Source: Tengunoibacter tsumagoiensis
Lineage (GTDB): Bacteria > Chloroflexota > Ktedonobacteria > Ktedonobacterales > Ktedonobacteraceae
Direction: 5' to 3'
Length of the DNA: 64,000 bases
Assembly: GCF_003967535.1 (NCBI RefSeq)
Contig: NZ_BIFR01000002.1
Span: 2,294,001-2,358,000 of the forward strand
The position numbers were made by a program, and so were the translations under genes. Shown here in pieces: positions 59,663 through 64,000 of this stretch. Position 1 is the stretch's first letter, and the number at the start of each line of letters is the position of its first letter. Under the pieces are notes generated by a model, which was not told the origin of the DNA, ran no database searches, and was given only the letters and a program-made list of their open reading frames with translations.

Positions 59663-62600
59663 TTAATCCTCAGCATCCACACGATCCAGGCATTGTTGCA
59701 GGCGCATAGCCAGACCTGCCACATGAGGATCAGCCATCATGGTAAGATGATCGCCTGTAACTATATAGTTCTCGATTGGTTCAGTGGTAAAAGGGCTCCA
59801 TGCTTCAATTGGATGGTAGCTTACATCATCTCGTGAGAAAAAGGTGATGCGACCTTGATAGGGCTGTGGCTGGTAGTTCCGACGGCTATTCTCATTGGCC
59901 TTGATGACCCGTAAGAAACGCCGAACCTGTGAAGCGTGGGTATCCTGTGGGATTAATGCTGCCTTCAACAGGAGGCTCAGGAGATAACGCCACTGATTAT
60001 GAGTGGCTTGCTCGCTCAGTTGCTCCTGGAGTGTAGAGGCGATGATATTGGTATAACTCTGGGTGAGGCGCAAGAAGCTAATTCCACTCGTACTCTGCTT
60101 GCTTCGTCGATTGATGGTTAGTGAGCGTAGCCAGTGCAAAGGGCCCTGTGGCTGCCGCACATAAGGGATGGCATCAATCATAGCTAATAGATCAACCCTG
60201 CATCCCTGTGCCTGCAATTGCTGTGCCATCTCAAACGCTACAATTCCGCCAAACGAGTATCCACCCAGTAGATATGGCCCCTCAGGCTGGATCGCACGTA
60301 GCTCCTGAATATAGTAGGCAGCCATCTCTTCAACACTAAGATGAGGGAGCTGACCCCGGTGCAGTCCTTGAGCCTGGATTCCATAGAATGGACGATCATG
60401 GGTGAGATATTGAGCCAACTTGAGGTATGTATAGGCCTCACCCGAGACTGGATGAACGCAGAAAAATGGTCGCTTACTACCCATGGATTGAATCGTTACG
60501 ATTGGCGAGGGCATGAATGACAACTCTTGCTCTTCCTGCTGTAAGAGCTCTGCCTCTTGTGCGATTGTGGGAACCTGGAAAAGTGTGGAAAGCGGCAGGG
60601 TGACTCCAAATTGCTGCTTAATCCGATGGAGCAGTTGCATTGCAAGGAGCGAGTGCCCACCGAGCTCAAAGAAATTATCGGTGACGCTGACCTGCTCCAG
60701 TCGCAATAGATCGATCCAGATTGCAGCCAGGGTCATCTCAATTGCATTGCGTGGGGCAACTCCTACCTCTTGATGCAGAGCTCGGGCCACTGGAAGGAGG
60801 CTGAGCGCTCGTCGATCAACTTTCCCATTTGCATTGAGAGGCAAGGCATCAAGAAAGATCATAGCTGTAGGAATCATGTAAGCAGGAAGATGCTGTGCCA
60901 GATAACTTCTCATCTCCTCGCGGGTCAGAGATGCACGAGGCTGAAGTTGAGTATAGGCAACGAGAAATTTCTGCGTGCCTTTCTCTTCTCGCAAGAGCAC
61001 TACTGCATCCTGTACAAGTGGATGCGATTGGATGACTGCCTCAACCTCGCCCAGTTCAATGCGAAAACCTCGTAGCTTGATCTGCTGATCGATACGGCCC
61101 AGATATTCAATCGCTCCATCTGACCGATAGCGCGCAAGATCGCCTGTTCGGTAGATTCTTGCAGCAGGATCAGTATGAAAAGGATCGCGAATAAAACGCT
61201 CGGCGGTAAGCTCAGGCCGCTTGAGATACCCACGAGCCAGGCTCCTCCCTCCAATATAGAGCTCGCCTGGGACACCGATGGGGACTGGCTGATGATGAGC
61301 ATCCAGGATATAGAGCTGCGTATTGGTGATCGGGAAACCGATCGGGACCGTCGTCTCCTGGCTCTCGCGCTGACAGATCCACCACGTGACATCAATGGCT
61401 GCCTCTGTTGGACCATAGGTATTATAGAGAGCGGCTGGATGGCTGGCAAAGAAGCGCTGTTGCAGCTCAAAAGGTAGGGCATCGCCGCCACAGATAACCA
61501 GACGAAGGGTCTTGCAATGCGCAAAATCCGCTTCCTCTATTAATACTTGAAGGAGCGAAGGGACAACTTCCATTAAGGTCACGCCAGACTCTTGAATGAG
61601 ATGCACCAGATATGCACTATCTTTGTGCCCTTCAGGTTTTGCAACAACCATGGTTGCACCTACCACTAGAGGTAGAAAAAGCTCCCAGACTGAGACATCA
61701 AAGCTCAAAGGGGTCTTCTGCAAGATGCGATCCTGGGGCGTAACCTGATAGGCCTCTTGTTTCCAGAGCAGGTTATTGCAGATCCCTTGATGAGTATTCA
61801 TCACGCCCTTTGGTCTACCAGTTGAGCCAGAGGTGTAAATCAGATATGCGAGATGGTCCTGCATGACAGCACTGACTGGATTCATCGTTGACTCATTGGC
61901 AAAACGTTGTCCGGCAGCATCCAGGTAGAAGACATGCGAAGCTGGCGGACAGCTAGCACGTAGATGCTCCTGAGTGAGAATAAGAGCAGGTTGAGCATCT
62001 TCCAGCATAAAGGCCAGGCGCTCAGTTGGGTAGCCTGGATCAAGTGGCATGTAGGCACCGCCTGCTTTCAGGATTCCCAGCAGGGCAATAACGAGCTCAA
62101 GCGAGCGCTCCATATAGACGCCAACAATGACATCAGGCCCTACGCCCACACGTTGCAGAACGTGCGCCAACTGATTGGCACGCTGATTGAGCTGTCGATA
62201 GCTAAGTGAGCTTTCGCCATACAGGACGGCAGGGGCCAGAGGGGTCCGCTCAGCCTGCTGCTCAATTAATTGGTGCAGGCAGATCTCTGCTGGCTGACTA
62301 CTGGCGGTCCGATTCCACTCGATGACGACTTGCTGGCGCTCGGCAGGAGTTAAAAGAGGGAGCTCCTCAATTGGTTGCTCAACATCCTGCACAATAGCTT
62401 CTAAGAGGACCTGCCAGTGACCAAGCATCCTTTCAATAGTTGCAGCCTCAAACAGACCAGTATTGTACTCTAATTCGGTCTGTAGGCCATTGTTATCCTC
62501 GATCAATGTCAGGCTAAGATCAAACTTCGCCGCAGTCTGCTCCACTTCAAGCGGCTGCCAGCTAATCTGATCCAGATCAAGCTGGAGAGAGGGGCCGTTC

Positions 62601-64000
62601 TGCAGGGTAAAAAACACTTGAAAGAGGGGAGCATAACTCAGTGAACGCTCGATCTGAAGCGACTCTAGCAACTTCTCAAATGGTAAGTCTTGATGCACAT
62701 ATGCTTGAAGAGCCACCTCACGCATGCGCAAGAGGGTCTGGCGAAAGGTTGGATTGCCCGTCAGATCTATTCTCAGAGCCAGTGTATTAATGAACAGGCC
62801 CACCAGGTTCTCTATCTCTTTATGGGTGCGATTCGCAATCGGAGCACCAACCACAATATCTCTCTGACCACTATAGCGCATCAGTAGCACTTGAAAGGCT
62901 GATAGCAATGTCATAAAGAGAGTGACACCCTCGCGCTGGCTCAACGCTTTCAGGTCTTGTAGCAAAGTTGGGGGCAGTTGAAGAGACTGATGTGCCCCGA
63001 CATAATGTTGCAGCGCGGGACGTGGGTGATCAGTTGGCAGATCTAACATGGTCGGGGCATGGGCCAATTGCTGCTGCCAATACGTAAGATGGTCTTGCCA
63101 GACGCCAGTCTCCCACCATTCCCGTTGCCATAATGCATAATCAGTGTAACGCAAAGGAAGCTCTGTTAACGACAGGGCCTGTTCCAGAATGGAGTCAGAC
63201 TGAACATCAGCAGCGATTGTTTCTAAACGATCATCACTACGAGTATAGGTATTGTAGAGCGCCGAAAGCTCCTGTAGAAAGATACTCATCGACCAACCAT
63301 CGATAACAATATGATGGATGGTAAATAAGAAAATATGCTCCTGTTCTGCCAGACGCAGGACTTGAAGTCGCAACAAGGGCCCTTTCGCCAGGTCAAAGGG
63401 ACGCTCCGCCGCCTGTTTTGCCAGTGTCCGAAGCTGCTGTTGTTGCACGTCAGCAATAAGCGAAGAAAGATCCAGCACCGCTACTGGCAAGGTTAGCTCT
63501 GGGGCAACCAATTGATAAGCGAGGCCATCATCTTCATGAAAAGTAGTACGCAATACATCGTGACGTTGCACCAGTGCATTCAGACTCTTCTCAAGAGCTG
63601 GCAGCGAGAGGGGACCATACAGACGGCGAAAAATCGGCACATTGCAAGCTGCATTGCTGGGAGCAAACTGATCCAGAAACCATAATCTTTCCTGACCAAA
63701 GGATAAAGGCGTTCTCTCTAACCGTTCACGAGGGACGAGGGCTGGCATCTGAACTGCTGTATTTCCGCCTAGCTGCTGCTCAAGCCGTTCAGCCAGAAGA
63801 GCCACGGTAGGAGCCTCAAAAAGCCAGCGCAGAGAAATATCTAAAGAGAGTGTCTGGCGTAAGCGTGAAACAAGTTGTGTACCAAGCAACGAGTGTAGGC
63901 CCAGATCAAACAGATTCGCATCGACGCTTACCTGCGAAAGATGGAGCAATTCACAGAGCTGCACAGCGATGATCTCTTCCAGCGGAGTCTGGGGAGCCAC
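59663..64000 (-). CDS. NRPS, terminal part: PCP-C-A-PCP-TE (partial)
   Basis: 1445 codons; the N-terminus is beyond the window. Order: a carrier domain at about 1-80 with FDLGLHSLLG (phosphopantetheine Ser); an LCL-type condensation domain at about 90-530 with IHHIVIDGWS and LNALVQRHDVLRTTF; an adenylation domain at about 555-1060 with YTSGSTGRPKG, FDVSVWELF, NTYGPTEAAID, YRTGDLARY, GRIDQQIKLRGFRIELGE and NGKVDRR; a second carrier domain with FFELGGHSLL; and a thioesterase with GGYSFGG, IDAIPY and GDHLT. It is a termination module that adds the last amino acid and releases the peptide. By hand alignment the specificity residues read D-V-W-E-I-G-T-I-D-K; the Glu hints at a basic side chain, but this is tentative. 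No MbtH or PPTase gene is in view. Confidence 0.95.
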   Translation of the reverse strand: MAPQTPLEEIIAVQLCELLHLSQVSVDANLFDLGLHSLLGTQLVSRLRQTLSLDISLRWLFEAPTVALLAERLEQQLGGNTAVQMPALVPRERLERTPLSFGQERLWFLDQFAPSNAACNVPIFRRLYGPLSLPALEKSLNALVQRHDVLRTTFHEDDGLAYQLVAPELTLPVAVLDLSSLIADVQQQQLRTLAKQAAERPFDLAKGPLLRLQVLRLAEQEHIFLFTIHHIVIDGWSMSIFLQELSALYNTYTRSDDRLETIAADVQSDSILEQALSLTELPLRYTDYALWQREWWETGVWQDHLTYWQQQLAHAPTMLDLPTDHPRPALQHYVGAHQSLQLPPTLLQDLKALSQREGVTLFMTLLSAFQVLLMRYSGQRDIVVGAPIANRTHKEIENLVGLFINTLALRIDLTGNPTFRQTLLRMREVALQAYVHQDLPFEKLLESLQIERSLSYAPLFQVFFTLQNGPSLQLDLDQISWQPLEVEQTAAKFDLSLTLIEDNNGLQTELEYNTGLFEAATIERMLGHWQVLLEAIVQDVEQPIEELPLLTPAERQQVVIEWNRTASSQPAEICLHQLIEQQAERTPLAPAVLYGESSLSYRQLNQRANQLAHVLQRVGVGPDVIVGVYMERSLELVIALLGILKAGGAYMPLDPGYPTERLAFMLEDAQPALILTQEHLRASCPPASHVFYLDAAGQRFANESTMNPVSAVMQDHLAYLIYTSGSTGRPKGVMNTHQGICNNLLWKQEAYQVTPQDRILQKTPLSFDVSVWELFLPLVVGATMVVAKPEGHKDSAYLVHLIQESGVTLMEVVPSLLQVLIEEADFAHCKTLRLVICGGDALPFELQQRFFASHPAALYNTYGPTEAAIDVTWWICQRESQETTVPIGFPITNTQLYILDAHHQPVPIGVPGELYIGGRSLARGYLKRPELTAERFIRDPFHTDPAARIYRTGDLARYRSDGAIEYLGRIDQQIKLRGFRIELGEVEAVIQSHPLVQDAVVLLREEKGTQKFLVAYTQLQPRASLTREEMRSYLAQHLPAYMIPTAMIFLDALPLNANGKVDRRALSLLPVARALHQEVGVAPRNAIEMTLAAIWIDLLRLEQVSVTDNFFELGGHSLLAMQLLHRIKQQFGVTLPLSTLFQVPTIAQEAELLQQEEQELSFMPSPIVTIQSMGSKRPFFCVHPVSGEAYTYLKLAQYLTHDRPFYGIQAQGLHRGQLPHLSVEEMAAYYIQELRAIQPEGPYLLGGYSFGGIVAFEMAQQLQAQGCRVDLLAMIDAIPYVRQPQGPLHWLRSLTINRRSKQSTSGISFLRLTQSYTNIIASTLQEQLSEQATHNQWRYLLSLLLKAALIPQDTHASQVRRFLRVIKANENSRRNYQPQPYQGRITFFSRDDVSYHPIEAWSPFTTEPIENYIVTGDHLTMMADPHVAGLAMRLQQCLDRVDAED

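Noticed and set aside
1..64000. rRNA or tRNA genes
   Set aside because: No rRNA-like stretch and no tRNA T-loop/anticodon pattern was noticed by eye; a covariance-model scan would be needed to exclude an unusual tRNA.

Overview
The window looks like a piece of chromosome from a Ktedonobacteria-type Chloroflexota bacterium. This is an inference from gene content: BldC-like one-domain regulators, many protein-kinase-like signalling proteins, large multi-TM proteins with HAMP-like tails, DHA2 exporters, an NRPS, and roughly even base composition with AT-rich intergenic gaps. No rRNA, tRNA or CRISPR array was seen. Both ends cut genes: a beta-propeller lipoprotein at base 1 and an NRPS at base 64000.

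Layout. 0-8 kb: partial propeller lipoprotein, quinone-oxidoreductase-like enzyme, small hypothetical, gltX, a copper-type CopC-CopD fusion with a secreted partner, and a phosphotransferase. 8.7-11.7 kb: a thiamine-precursor ABC transporter (thiZ-thiX-thiY) behind a TPP riboswitch and an intrinsic terminator; the terminator shows the ATPase starts at GTG 11392. 11.7-17.6 kb: a small exported protein, three tandem long-hairpin repeats, an L,D-transpeptidase lipoprotein, a degenerate kinase fused to a Tat-like anchor and Rieske domain, and a BldC-like regulator. 18-24.4 kb: FUSC-type transporter, phosphotransferase, PP2C phosphatase, receiver-only response regulator, PPOX-fold and DsbA-like proteins. 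24.4-26.5 kb: GNAT acetyltransferase and a complete ISAs1-family element with 9-bp target duplication. 26.5-30.5 kb: SPFH protein, small membrane protein, TetR regulator, second BldC-like protein, DtxR/MntR-type regulator.

30.5-39.8 kb: a gene-poor stretch with a winged-helix protein, then a probable operon (DoxX-like membrane protein, 735-aa multi-TM/HAMP-like protein, zinc-knuckle pseudokinase with TPRs), an ECF-S-like membrane protein and a DUF4097 protein. 40-48.4 kb: two membrane glycosyltransferases, an isolated DUF4255/Pvc16-like gene, a DHA2 exporter and a second HAMP-like membrane protein. 48.7-59.6 kb: a 1325-aa secreted two-beta-helix protein, a TetR/DHA2 exporter pair, an AAA+/TPR two-gene unit and a secreted sedolisin. 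59.7-64 kb: the terminal NRPS module (PCP-C-A-PCP-TE).

Most unusual items: the pseudokinase-Tat/TM-Rieske fusion; the three tandem 150-160-base hairpins; the operon ending in a zinc-knuckle pseudokinase; the AAA+/TPR pair; the orphan contractile-injection-type gene; and a TGAC-N6-GTCA palindrome at the same place downstream of the -10 box of both tetR genes, suggesting shared or cross-regulated control.
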